DNA of 8,523 nucleotides from Cyanobacteria bacterium UBA6984 (GCA_002450015.1 DJYG01000046.1:1-8523); one strand, 5' to 3'. Shown: positions 1 through 7,065, numbered from the stretch's first letter. Notes: generated by a model not told the origin, from the sequence alone. Translations and numbers: made by a program.

Positions 1-2
1 GC

Positions 3-83
3 GGACTAATCGTCACAGAACATAACAATTATGGTTCATTCCGCAGAGGGCGAATTTTTTATTATCCGACCATATTGGAATGA
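3..83 (+). CDS. possible C-terminal tail of a gene entering from the left (partial)
   Basis: One plus-strand frame is open from the window edge to a TGA at 81-83 and would encode 26 residues ending in FRRGRIFYYPTILE. The composition, rich in aromatic and basic residues, looks protein-like, and the other two plus frames stop within 25 bases. The inverted-repeat block begins almost at this stop, as expected where coding sequence ends. No family is recognisable from so short a tail. It could equally be chance, because a run of 26 codons without a stop is not rare even in AT-rich DNA. Confidence 0.35.
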   Translation, partial: GLIVTEHNNYGSFRRGRIFYYPTILE

Positions 84-84
84 A

Positions 85-171
85 TAATTTTCACTTAATG
101 AAACAACAGCAAAGCAAGCATTGTTTGAACGTAGTGAGTTTGCTTGCTTGAGTTGAATTTAGTGAAAATTA
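85..171. repeat. compound intergenic hairpin
   Basis: An 11-bp perfect outer stem pairs TAATTTTCACT (85-95) with AGTGAAAATTA (161-171). A 9-bp perfect inner stem pairs AAGCAAGCA (112-120) with TGCTTGCTT (141-149). The loop is 20 nt, and the unequal stretches between the stems can pair only partly. The loop carries GAACGTAGTGAGTT, a word that looks like those found in dispersed bacterial intergenic repeats. No T-tract follows either arm, so a simple intrinsic terminator is unlikely. It is probably a dispersed palindromic repeat or a degenerate mobile-element remnant. Confidence 0.6.
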
Positions 172-199
172 ATGAATGGAAATCGGGTTGTAGTTTTGT

Positions 200-240
200 G
201 GAACTTTTGCTACCAAAAGTTTCCTCCGTCCGAGTAGGAC
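200..240. repeat. two adjacent small hairpins
   Basis: AACTTTTG (202-209) pairs perfectly with CAAAAGTT (214-221) around a CTAC loop. Two further G-C pairs are possible (200-201 with 223-224) if T222 bulges. A second short stem, GTCC (228-231) with GGAC (237-240), follows at once. The sequence after it (AATAAATAAAGG) is not a U-tract on the plus strand. This could be part of the same repeat-rich intergenic block, or a weak transcript 3'-end structure for a gene to the left. Confidence 0.45.
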
Positions 241-280
241 AATAAATAAAGGTTTTAATAGTTAACAATAAACCAAAAGA

Positions 281-389
281 CTGGATTGCTACGCTTCGCT
301 CGCAATGACAAGATACACGTCATTCTGAGGCTTTAGCCGAAGAATCCAGAAAAAAAACAACTGGATATTTCGCTAACGCTCAGTATGAC
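281..389. repeat. REP-like cluster: three copies of a ~30-bp unit, two direct and one inverted
   Basis: Unit A is 281-309 (CTGGATTGCT...GCAATGAC). Unit B, inverted, is 319-349 (GTCATTCTGAGG...GAATCCAG). Unit C is 361-389 (CTGGATATTT...AGTATGAC). All share a CTGGAT start, an internal CGCT-type core and an ATGAC end. A and C agree at about 17 of 29 positions. A and B face each other, so they can form a long imperfect stem. Units of the style 'GGATTGCTNCG...CGCAATGAC' and 'GTCATTCTGAG...AGAATCC' are dispersed palindromes that I recognise from many bacterial genomes. Unit C ends only about 30 bp before the prepilin start, so the cluster lies in its promoter and leader region. Confidence 0.65.
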
Positions 390-419
390 AAAAATATAAA
401 TAAAGAAAGGATGTATAAC

Positions 420-1193
420 ATGTTAAAAAAAGTTTATTTACAGTTCACAATTCACCGTTCACGGTTCACTAAAGCAATTGCATTTACCCTAGCAGAAACA
501 CTTATTGTAATGGGTATAATCGGTGTTGTTGCAGCATTGACACTTCCGAACTTAAACTCATCAACAGGTGAAAAAGAGAAGATTGCTAAAGTAAAAAAAA
601 TATATTCGAATTTAAACGATGCCGTAGGTCGTGCACAATCAGTGTATGGACCAATAAATGAATGGTTTGCAAACGATAATACTAACGCAAAAAAATCAAA
701 AAGGGCAGGTGAAAGAATAACCGAATTTATGAAAATTTCAAAAACTTGCGGTTCTGATACAACAGCAGGATGCGTAACAACCGGTTCAACAAAAAATATT
801 AGTGGGCAAGTGCAAATGGGAGCTAAGGAATTAGCAAAAGATACAAATTATTCATATATAACTGCAGACGGTTCATCATTGGTATTTGTTTCAAACAGTG
901 ACGAAGGTACTGAGATTTATGTAGATATTGATGGACCAAATAAAGGAAAATTCACAAATGGAGTTGATGTTTTTAGCTTTAGTGTTTATCTTAGTACAGA
1001 CAGTGAAGATGATGATGGAACTTTACGTCCAGGTAATACAGTTTACACTGAATCAGTTTTAAATTGCATTAATAACGGTTTATGTACTACATGGGTAATA
1101 AATCATGATAACATGGATTATCTAAAAGTTACATCTGCAGGAAAGTGTCCTGACAATCAAATGTTAAATGATTCACATCCAACTTGTAAATAA
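420..1193 (+). CDS. prepilin-like / type II secretion pseudopilin-like protein
   Basis: A 257-residue protein with a class III (type IV pilin-like) N-terminus. A basic leader of 21 residues is followed by a likely prepilin-peptidase site, A21|FTLAETL. Glu is at +5 of the mature chain, and the hydrophobic helix runs to about residue 44. The globular part carries YVDIDGPNKGKF and GVDVFSF (about residues 167-187), the GPN...DVF core seen in pseudopilin relatives. Six cysteines (110, 118, 216, 222, 243, 256) suggest disulfides outside the membrane. The ATG at 420 is preferred over the ATG at 411: the purine-rich AAAGAAAGGA lies 8 nt before 420 but abuts 411. The leader is partly encoded by a heptanucleotide repeat. 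The gene stands alone on the plus strand and converges on yidD. Role as pilus or secretion pseudopilus subunit, or surface protein, cannot be decided. Confidence 0.85.
   Translation: MLKKVYLQFTIHRSRFTKAIAFTLAETLIVMGIIGVVAALTLPNLNSSTGEKEKIAKVKKIYSNLNDAVGRAQSVYGPINEWFANDNTNAKKSKRAGERITEFMKISKTCGSDTTAGCVTTGSTKNISGQVQMGAKELAKDTNYSYITADGSSLVFVSNSDEGTEIYVDIDGPNKGKFTNGVDVFSFSVYLSTDSEDDDGTLRPGNTVYTESVLNCINNGLCTTWVINHDNMDYLKVTSAGKCPDNQMLNDSHPTCK
443..470 (+). repeat. imperfect 7-bp tandem repeat, four units, inside the prepilin leader
   Basis: The units are GTTCACA, ATTCACC, GTTCACG and GTTCACT, all on an (A/G)TTCACN pattern. They encode leader residues 8-17 (QFTIHRSRFT) upstream of the predicted cleavage site. 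Seven is not a multiple of three, so gain or loss of one unit would change the reading frame before the mature domain. The units differ at the last base, which lowers the expected slippage rate. Confidence 0.7.
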
Positions 1194-1197
1194 AATT

Positions 1198-1407
1198 TTA
1201 TGGTAGAGGGTCATACCCTCCCGGGTGAAAAGGATGGCATTTACAAATACGTTTTATGCCGAGCCAAAGACCTTTTAAAACACCATATTTTATAATCGCT
1301 TGTTTCATATACTCGGAACAAGTCGGAGTGAACCTGCATACGGGTGGTGTTAATTTAGATATTGATTGATATATTTTTATTAAAAATAATAATATTTTCT
1401 TTATCAT
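1198..1407 (-). CDS. yidD: YidD membrane protein insertion efficiency factor
   Basis: A 69-residue protein that matches the YidD family along its whole length. An N-terminal amphipathic or hydrophobic helix (residues 1-18) is followed by PPVCRFTPTCSEYMKQAI and by the signature CHPFHPGGYDPLP at the very end. YidD is an inner-face membrane protein that helps the YidC and Sec systems insert membrane proteins. In most bacteria its gene sits between rnpA and yidC; here it is the last gene of a flagellar operon. It starts 6 nt after the flhA stop without a clear Shine-Dalgarno, which suggests translational coupling. The length is slightly short but normal for the family. Its stop lies 4 bp from the stop of the convergent prepilin gene. 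Confidence 0.93.
   Translation of the reverse strand: MIKKILLFLIKIYQSISKLTPPVCRFTPTCSEYMKQAIIKYGVLKGLWLGIKRICKCHPFHPGGYDPLP
1206..1220 (-). terminator. short hairpin at the yidD 3' end, possible weak terminator
   Basis: GAGGGT (1206-1211) and ACCCTC (1215-1220) form a 6-bp stem around a 3-nt loop within the last yidD codons. On the minus strand it is followed by TACCATAAAATTTTATTT, which is AT-rich but not a clean U-run. It is the only candidate structure for ending the flagellar transcript, and it lies before the yidD stop codon, so support is weak. Confidence 0.25.
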
Positions 1408-1413
1408 AATTCA

Positions 1414-3507
1414 CTATTGAGGCATATAACTTTCGCCAATTGTATCAACTGCTTCAACCTTAATATCAGTAATCAATTCAGAATATGATATTACTACAAT
1501 TGTTGGAATGTGACGTTCTAACAATTGGAATAGCGGTAATCTAATTCTTGGAGAACACAATATTACAGGTTGTTTTCCTATATTTTGGTGAGCATTCATC
1601 AATGTCGCAGCAGAAGTTTCAATAAGTTCTTGCACCTGCATTGGATTTAATAAGAACATTGTACCCAACTCTGTTCTTTGACAGCTATCATCAAGAGTCT
1701 TTTCCCATTCAGGAGAAAGTGTTAATGCATAAAGAACTTTATCTTCCTGTACATTTGTCAAACAAATCTGACGACCCAGAGCAGCTCTCAAACGTTCTGA
1801 CAGAATATCAGGTTCTTTGGAAAATCTTGCATAATCACAAAGTCTTTCAAATATAAATATAATATCCTTAATTGAAACTTTTTCTCTAATCAAATTAACA
1901 AAGATTTTTCTTAAATCACTTGTAGAGATAATTGTCGGAACAAGGTCATTAACAAGCGTAGGGTCTTGAGAACGTACTAATTCCATAAGTTTTAATACGT
2001 CGGTCTTTGTCATAATATCATCAACGTGTTTTCTTGTAATTTCTTGCAAGTGAGTAATTATAACATCTGTTGCATCAACGGCAGTAACAGCCCTTGTAGA
2101 TTTTGCATCTTCTTCTGAAACCCAATATGCTTGTGTTTGATAAGTCGGGTCAACACCTATAATTGCATCTTCAGGAACTTCTGTCTTTACAGAATCCCAT
2201 TGATCGGCAATTACCATATATTTACCCGGATATACAAAACCTGTTGCAACCGTATTTCCACGAATAGCAATCAAATATTCATTTGCTTCCAAAGCTGATG
2301 AATCCATAATTCTTATGTTTGGCAAAATATAACCTAATTCATCTGTCACACGTTGTCTTAATGCAGCAATTTTTGCCAGTAATTGACCTTCCTGATCAGG
2401 GTCAGCAATACATAATAAACCTGCTCCAACTTGTAAACTTAAAACGTCAACACCGAGTCTTTCATACATTCTGTTAGGGTTAACAAGGTCTTGCATGTTT
2501 TGACGTACGCTTTCCAATTGTCCCAATTGAGATTGAACATCAGCATTAACCAATGTTGATAAACCTGAAACCGTTAATATAATTGCAAACAATATGAACG
2601 GGAACCAAGGTAAACCTGTAATAGGACTTGATAATGCAATCAAAACCAAGAACCCTGAAGCCAAGAACAATGAATTTGGCTTACTTGAAACCTGCCCAAC
2701 CAAATCCATACCTAATGAATTTGCAGCAGAAGAACGAGTCATTACGATACCTGCAGCAACAGACATTAATAATGATGGAACTTGTGATGATAAACCATCA
2801 CCAATAGTTAAAATAGTATATTTAGAAACAGCGTCTGCAATAGGCATTTGATTCATTAAACAACCTACGCATAAACCGCCTACAATATTAATAATAGTAA
2901 TAATCAAGCCCGCAATAGTATCACCTTTTACGAACTTCATAGCACCATCCATAGAACCAAATAAACTTGATTCACGTTGCAAATCTTCACGTCTTTTTAC
3001 CGCTTCATCAGGAGAAATTAACCCTGCATTAAAATCTGCGTCAATTGTCATTTGTTTACCAGGCATAGCATCTAAGGCAAATCTGGCAGCAACTTCGGCA
3101 ATACGTTCAGCACCCTTTGTGATTACCATAAACTGTACTGTTGTAATAATTAAGAAAATTACAACACCTACAACCATGTTACCACCTGTTACGAAGTGTC
3201 CGAATGCAGCAACAACTTCTCCCGCATCACCTTTTGCCAAAATCAAACGTGTTGATGCAATTGACAATATCAAACGAAACATTGTTCCCAAAAGAATAAT
3301 TGACGGAAAAGCCGCTAATTCTAATGGTTTTTGAATATACAGGGAAATCATCAATAAAACAATTCCAATAGTCATATTTAATGAAATTGAAAAATTAATA
3401 ACCCAATTTGGCATTTCCATCAGCAAAATCAGGATAAGTACTAAAACAAATCCCGCTATAGCAAATTCACTTATTGGTTGTCCTCCGCCACCTTGTGCTG
3501 CTGCCAT
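1414..3507 (-). CDS. flhA: flagellar export gate protein FlhA
   Basis: A 697-residue FlhA/SctV-family protein, normal length for FlhA. The N-terminal half (about 15-320) has roughly eight hydrophobic segments. It contains the FHIPEP signature at 135-158 (RIAEVAARFALDAMPGKQM, then TIDAD). Further conserved blocks are FGSMDGAMKFVKGDTIAG (183-200) and ADAVSKYTILTIGDGLSSQV (about 224-243). Residues from about 330 form the cytosolic domain that makes the nonameric ring docking chaperone-substrate complexes. FlhA works with the proton motive force in the flagellar type III export apparatus. The start is set by GAAAGG 6 nt upstream and by a TAATG overlap with the fliH stop. The neighbours fliE, fliF and fliH make flagellar FlhA much more likely than an injectisome SctV. 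FlhB and the other gate genes (fliP, fliQ, fliR) are not in this window. Confidence 0.95.
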   Translation of the reverse strand: MAAAQGGGGQPISEFAIAGFVLVLILILLMEMPNWVINFSISLNMTIGIVLLMISLYIQKPLELAAFPSIILLGTMFRLILSIASTRLILAKGDAGEVVAAFGHFVTGGNMVVGVVIFLIITTVQFMVITKGAERIAEVAARFALDAMPGKQMTIDADFNAGLISPDEAVKRREDLQRESSLFGSMDGAMKFVKGDTIAGLIITIINIVGGLCVGCLMNQMPIADAVSKYTILTIGDGLSSQVPSLLMSVAAGIVMTRSSAANSLGMDLVGQVSSKPNSLFLASGFLVLIALSSPITGLPWFPFILFAIILTVSGLSTLVNADVQSQLGQLESVRQNMQDLVNPNRMYERLGVDVLSLQVGAGLLCIADPDQEGQLLAKIAALRQRVTDELGYILPNIRIMDSSALEANEYLIAIRGNTVATGFVYPGKYMVIADQWDSVKTEVPEDAIIGVDPTYQTQAYWVSEEDAKSTRAVTAVDATDVIITHLQEITRKHVDDIMTKTDVLKLMELVRSQDPTLVNDLVPTIISTSDLRKIFVNLIREKVSIKDIIFIFERLCDYARFSKEPDILSERLRAALGRQICLTNVQEDKVLYALTLSPEWEKTLDDSCQRTELGTMFLLNPMQVQELIETSAATLMNAHQNIGKQPVILCSPRIRLPLFQLLERHIPTIVVISYSELITDIKVEAVDTIGESYMPQ

Positions 3508-4229
3508 TACATGCCTTTCAATGCTTCTTTTATAATATCTATCTGGGTATCAATTGATGCATCAACAATACCGTTATTTGTATATAGAATACACCCGCCT
3601 TCATCTACCGAGTCATCACCGACAACATTAATTTTTGCCTCAACACCCAATGATGAAATATATTCAGGTAATTCTGTCCTGATTAGGTCAACTTGCAAAG
3701 AGTTAACTTTTACAGTAATTCTGGTTTCATCTTTTGATAATGATTTCATAACATCAATAATAGATTCCAAAATTATTTCAGGATTTTGAGTTACCTCTTT
3801 TTTAATGATTTTTTGAGCAATTTCAACACTAATTTCTAAAATATCAGGAGCTATGTATTCAAAAACTTCTTTTTTGGCACTCACAAAATCCGCAATTTTA
3901 TTTCTTAACGCAATTATATCGCTTTCAGCCTGCTCAATACCTGCTCTATATCCTTCTTTCGCAGCAGTTTCTTTAATTAAATCAGCTTCTTCTTGAGCTC
4001 TTGATATTAAATTCCTGTCGTCAATACGTCTGTAACCACGTCTTCTATCTCCTCTACGTCTTTCCTGACGTTGAGAAAAATCTATATTATCCAAATCAAA
4101 TATATCAATCTTTTCTTCAACAACAGGCTGCACTGATTGCACTGGCGATGTCTGCTGCTGAACTTGATTGATTTGCTGATGTTCAGCATTAATCTGCTCA
4201 GAAGACTTATTTTGCTTTTTTATAATCAT
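3507..4229 (-). CDS. fliH: flagellar export ATPase stator/regulator FliH
   Basis: A 240-residue FliH/SctL-type protein. The Q-rich N-terminus (1-40) is probably disordered. Residues 54-73 are strongly arginine-rich (RRRGDRRRGYRR core). A helical region with GYRAGIEQAE (93-102) matches the family's Gly/Ala-patterned stalk. The C-terminal domain (about 125-240) has the family pattern EIAQKIIKKEV (136-146), VGDDSVDEGGCIL (203-215) and NGIVDASIDTQ (219-229). FliH tethers and restrains the ATPase FliI at the C-ring and export gate. The stop overlaps the flhA start by one base, so the two are translationally coupled. Its own start has no visible Shine-Dalgarno and lies 11 nt after the preceding stop, again suggesting coupling. 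fliI is not adjacent. Confidence 0.85.
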   Translation of the reverse strand: MIIKKQNKSSEQINAEHQQINQVQQQTSPVQSVQPVVEEKIDIFDLDNIDFSQRQERRRGDRRRGYRRIDDRNLISRAQEEADLIKETAAKEGYRAGIEQAESDIIALRNKIADFVSAKKEVFEYIAPDILEISVEIAQKIIKKEVTQNPEIILESIIDVMKSLSKDETRITVKVNSLQVDLIRTELPEYISSLGVEAKINVVGDDSVDEGGCILYTNNGIVDASIDTQIDIIKEALKGM

Positions 4230-4240
4230 GATTAATTATA

Positions 4241-5251
4241 TTATACACTATTTTCGATGTGCTGGGCAATAACATTTGAAACTTTTGGCGGAAGTTCATA
4301 CAGCTCATCTTGTAGAGCAGTTGTTACAAATTTTTTAACATTTATTCGTTCATGTTTTAACAATAAATCTAATTTTTCACGCGAAGTATCTTGTAAAGCA
4401 TTTTTTATCCTGAAAATAAGCTGATTTTTAGTTGTTGCACGCCTGCTTGGCAAGTTTGTTTTAATTTCTTTTAAACACTGCATTGCGGTATTAGTGTCAA
4501 CACGCTGATTTAAATCCGGCATATTCATATATTGAATAACCAGTTGAGCATCTTGCTGATTAAATTTGTTTAAAATTGTAGAAACTCTGTCTTGCGACAT
4601 TGTTCTAAGCAGTAAGGCAAGAGATGCTAATTTGAATAATTTTTTATCAACCTCATTGTTTTGCACGACAGGCTGCTGAACTTCCGAAGGCACACCTTCT
4701 TGAGTCTGTTGTTGTTGCGCGGCCTCAGCCTCTCTTTGTGCAGCTTGTTCTGCTTCAACCTGCTCCATTAATTGATTTAAATTATTTTGTTTTTCTGCCT
4801 TTTCTTTTAATTCTTCATCTATAATACCCCTTTGTTGAAGTTCTTCTAAAGCTTCTTCATAGGCTTTAAGAACTTGATTTTCAACAAGTTCCAATATTTT
4901 ATCTTGCGGTAAATTTTGTTTTATTGTATTTTTACCGATTTCAAAAATTGTAAACGCTATTTTTTGAAGAACAACATCCCAATATTCAGGCTGAATACCA
5001 GAGCGAATAACATCAACTGATTTATGAAAAGACCATTCTGCAATAATTTGAGTTAAAAATATAGCCTGTTCAGCATTAAATCCGGCTTCTGCATCGTTTG
5101 AAATAGCTTCACCAGCCATATTTGAAAAATTTGCAAGAGTATTAACAACATAGTCTTTTTGAAATTGTTCAAACTCCTGCGGTACAAGGTCTTTAGCTTG
5201 TGTAGCAAGGTCAGTTGCAAATTGTTTATAATCAAATCCTTCTATTGGCAT
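4241..5251 (-). CDS. divergent protein in the fliG position (FliG_N-like domain, function uncertain)
   Basis: A 336-residue, soluble, mostly helical protein. Residues 1-155 form a helical domain I do not recognise (landmarks AEWSFHKS at 71-78 and QPEYWDVV at 87-94). Residues 155-200 are a Gln/Glu/Ala-rich coiled coil or linker. Residues 204-268 (KLFKLASLALLLRTMSQDRV onward) resemble by eye the FliG N-terminal domain pattern, the part of FliG that binds FliF. A last helical segment (275-336) ends PPKVSNVIAQHIENSV. The EHPQ motif of canonical FliG_M and the charged torque helix (LREVD...LALALK) are absent. It lies between fliF and fliH, exactly where fliG normally sits, with a good Shine-Dalgarno (AAGGGA, 6 nt before ATG). 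It may be a highly diverged FliG, a C-ring adaptor used beside a FliG encoded elsewhere, or an unrelated component. Confidence 0.6.
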   Translation of the reverse strand: MPIEGFDYKQFATDLATQAKDLVPQEFEQFQKDYVVNTLANFSNMAGEAISNDAEAGFNAEQAIFLTQIIAEWSFHKSVDVIRSGIQPEYWDVVLQKIAFTIFEIGKNTIKQNLPQDKILELVENQVLKAYEEALEELQQRGIIDEELKEKAEKQNNLNQLMEQVEAEQAAQREAEAAQQQQTQEGVPSEVQQPVVQNNEVDKKLFKLASLALLLRTMSQDRVSTILNKFNQQDAQLVIQYMNMPDLNQRVDTNTAMQCLKEIKTNLPSRRATTKNQLIFRIKNALQDTSREKLDLLLKHERINVKKFVTTALQDELYELPPKVSNVIAQHIENSV

Positions 5252-5286
5252 TTCTTATCCCTTAAATATCATAAATATAATAACAC

Positions 5287-5312
5287 GAAGTCCTGTTTTT
5301 TTACAGGACTTC
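5287..5312 (-). terminator. perfect 10-bp hairpin between fliF and the fliG-slot gene; possible attenuator or processing site
   Basis: GAAGTCCTGT (5287-5296) pairs perfectly with ACAGGACTTC (5303-5312) around a six-T loop (six A on the transcribed strand). In the operon direction it is followed by GTGTTATTATATTT, an interrupted U-rich stretch. It could be a leaky intrinsic terminator that lowers expression of downstream genes, an RNase processing site, or a 3'-end stabiliser of the fliE-fliF message. It lies in the 71-bp fliF to fliG-slot gap, the longest within the operon. Confidence 0.5.
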
Positions 5313-5322
5313 ATATTTTATT

Positions 5323-7011
5323 TTAACCTTGTTCAATCCAACTTTTAATTTTTTCTCCTGTTTCTTCTGGATCTAATTGTTCCATATCATTATGTATTGC
5401 AGCAATTGCGTCTTCTACCACGCTGGATGGAATTTGCGGAACAAGCATTTCTCTTTGTTGTTGAGCAATTGCAAGTTGTTCTTGTTGTAATTGCATTTGA
5501 CGTTCTATCAATTCTGCTGTTTTCATATTGATATCATTTAATTGAGAATCTTGTTCTGATGTTTTACTGATTAAGGCTTGCATATCTTGTTGTTGTGCCA
5601 TTTGAGTTGCTTTAACTTTGCTTGAAATTACAACATATCCTGAAGCTAAGCAAACACCAACCATTGCCAATATTAACCACCAAGGATTACCTGTTTCTTC
5701 TTTTTGCGGTAATGTTTCACCTTTATCAGTAGCAAGGTATGGTTCAATTGATTCAGAAAGTGCAATTGTAACATTTGCCGGATCAACCTTTGGACTTGCA
5801 GCTCTTGCTATTAATTCTTTTAATTCTTCTATTGTTGTTTCCGCAGGTACTGCATTTTTTTCTAATGTTACTGCAATAGATATTTCTTCTATAATACCTG
5901 CTTTTTGGTATTCATTTACTTGAGTTTTTGTAACGCCATATTGAGTTTCTCTTGCTCGTCTTGAATAATTTCTGTTTTGAGAAGATGCTGATGCTTGATT
6001 TGATGAACCAGGAACTGCAGCAAGACCGCTCGGAAGATATACACTGACAGCATTTGCTTTTCCGGAGCCCATACTGTTGTCAGTAGATTCATCACCCAAA
6101 CCTTCAACAAAAGTTTGTTCTGATACAGATGCTTTTTGTTCAGGATCATAAATTATGCTTGATTTTTCAACAGGTGATTGTTTTAACGATGTACTAACAG
6201 TTACAACAAAGTTACCTTTTCCAATTAGTCTGTCTAATTGAGCATTAACTTTTTGCTGCATGTATTTATCATTTTCTTCAACTTTTTCAAGCATTTCATC
6301 TTCTGCTCCGATGATACTTGAATATACATTACCATTTGTATCTGTAATTGAAATATTATCAGCAGTCAAACCTGTAACACTGCCTAAAAGCAAGTTTGTT
6401 ATAGCTTTAATTTTTAAAGGCGGTAATTTTTCGCTTATTTGAGTTGTTAATTGTACTGTTGCAGTAACCGGTTTTTGCATTGAAGAAAACATTGTTTGTT
6501 CCGGTATAGAAATAAATACGGAAGCATTATCAATACCGTCCATTTTTCTTATTAATCTTGCTAATTCACCGTTAATTGCTCTTGCCAAGCGAATTCGTTT
6601 ATCGTCTTTTGTTGATGTGAAATCACCTTTATCAAAAATTTCCAAACCTACATTTTGATCCATAAGACCACTTTTAACAATTGTCAAAAGTGCAGTATCA
6701 CGTTGGTTTTGGTTATAAGTTCCACTCTTTAACACAATTGAAGATTTTGTACCATCTAAAGCACGAGAAGCTTGAATACCTGATTTTGCAAGCAATGCTT
6801 GGATTTCAATAGCTTTACCTAAATTATCGGTAGTTAAAAGCACTAAGTCTTCTTTTATAGGTTTTTCATCAACCAATTTAGCTTTTTCTGCGTTTGATTT
6901 TCCGCCTGCAGTCATTACAACAGCCATTATCGCTATTGCCAAAACTAATACTACTGCGCCTATAATGCCGTACAATACCATCTTGTTTTGTAAAAGTTGC
7001 TTTAAATCCAT
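5323..7011 (-). CDS. fliF: flagellar MS-ring protein FliF
   Basis: A 562-residue FliF/YscJ-type ring protein, at the usual FliF size. Only about 10 residues precede the first membrane helix (11-35). The periplasmic ring-building motifs include RLARAINGELARLIRKMDGI (141-160), ASVFISIP (163-170) and the following NISITDTNGNVYSS. The domain between about 240 and 430 corresponds to the FliF-specific RBM3 plus a Ser/Asn-rich insertion near 305-352. A second membrane helix is at about 443-463. The cytosolic tail has a Gln-rich coiled coil (470-520) and ends in AIHNDMEQLDPEETGEKIKS, then WIEQG (538-562), which matches the conserved FliG-binding tail. FliF forms the MS-ring in the inner membrane, on which the rotor and export gate assemble. 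The start is supported by AGGGGA a few bases upstream. The gene follows fliE with a 54-nt gap. Confidence 0.92.
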   Translation of the reverse strand: MDLKQLLQNKMVLYGIIGAVVLVLAIAIMAVVMTAGGKSNAEKAKLVDEKPIKEDLVLLTTDNLGKAIEIQALLAKSGIQASRALDGTKSSIVLKSGTYNQNQRDTALLTIVKSGLMDQNVGLEIFDKGDFTSTKDDKRIRLARAINGELARLIRKMDGIDNASVFISIPEQTMFSSMQKPVTATVQLTTQISEKLPPLKIKAITNLLLGSVTGLTADNISITDTNGNVYSSIIGAEDEMLEKVEENDKYMQQKVNAQLDRLIGKGNFVVTVSTSLKQSPVEKSSIIYDPEQKASVSEQTFVEGLGDESTDNSMGSGKANAVSVYLPSGLAAVPGSSNQASASSQNRNYSRRARETQYGVTKTQVNEYQKAGIIEEISIAVTLEKNAVPAETTIEELKELIARAASPKVDPANVTIALSESIEPYLATDKGETLPQKEETGNPWWLILAMVGVCLASGYVVISSKVKATQMAQQQDMQALISKTSEQDSQLNDINMKTAELIERQMQLQQEQLAIAQQQREMLVPQIPSSVVEDAIAAIHNDMEQLDPEETGEKIKSWIEQG

Positions 7012-7065
7012 ATTTCCCCTGCTCAGTCTTAAAAATTTATATAATCTTATCCTAGCAATTCAATT

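Noticed and set aside
395..400. TATAAA as a -10 box for the prepilin gene
   Set aside because: The predicted start would fall inside the ribosome site near 407, and no acceptable -35 lies 17 bp upstream.
411..419. ATG at 411 as the prepilin start
   Set aside because: The purine-rich ribosome site ends at this ATG with no spacer; the in-frame ATG at 420 has the normal 8-nt spacing.
1414..3507. Injectisome export gate (SctV) instead of FlhA
   Set aside because: The operon also has fliE and a FliF with a FliG-binding tail, which are flagellar markers, and no injectisome genes are present.
3478..3789. Open frame of 103 codons antisense to fliH and the flhA start
   Set aside because: It overlaps well-supported genes on the other strand and reads as low-complexity Ser/Thr/Ile sequence, a typical shadow.
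5916..6149. Same-strand out-of-frame open frame inside fliF
   Set aside because: The FliF frame is intact and conserved throughout; no sign of a frameshift or nested gene.
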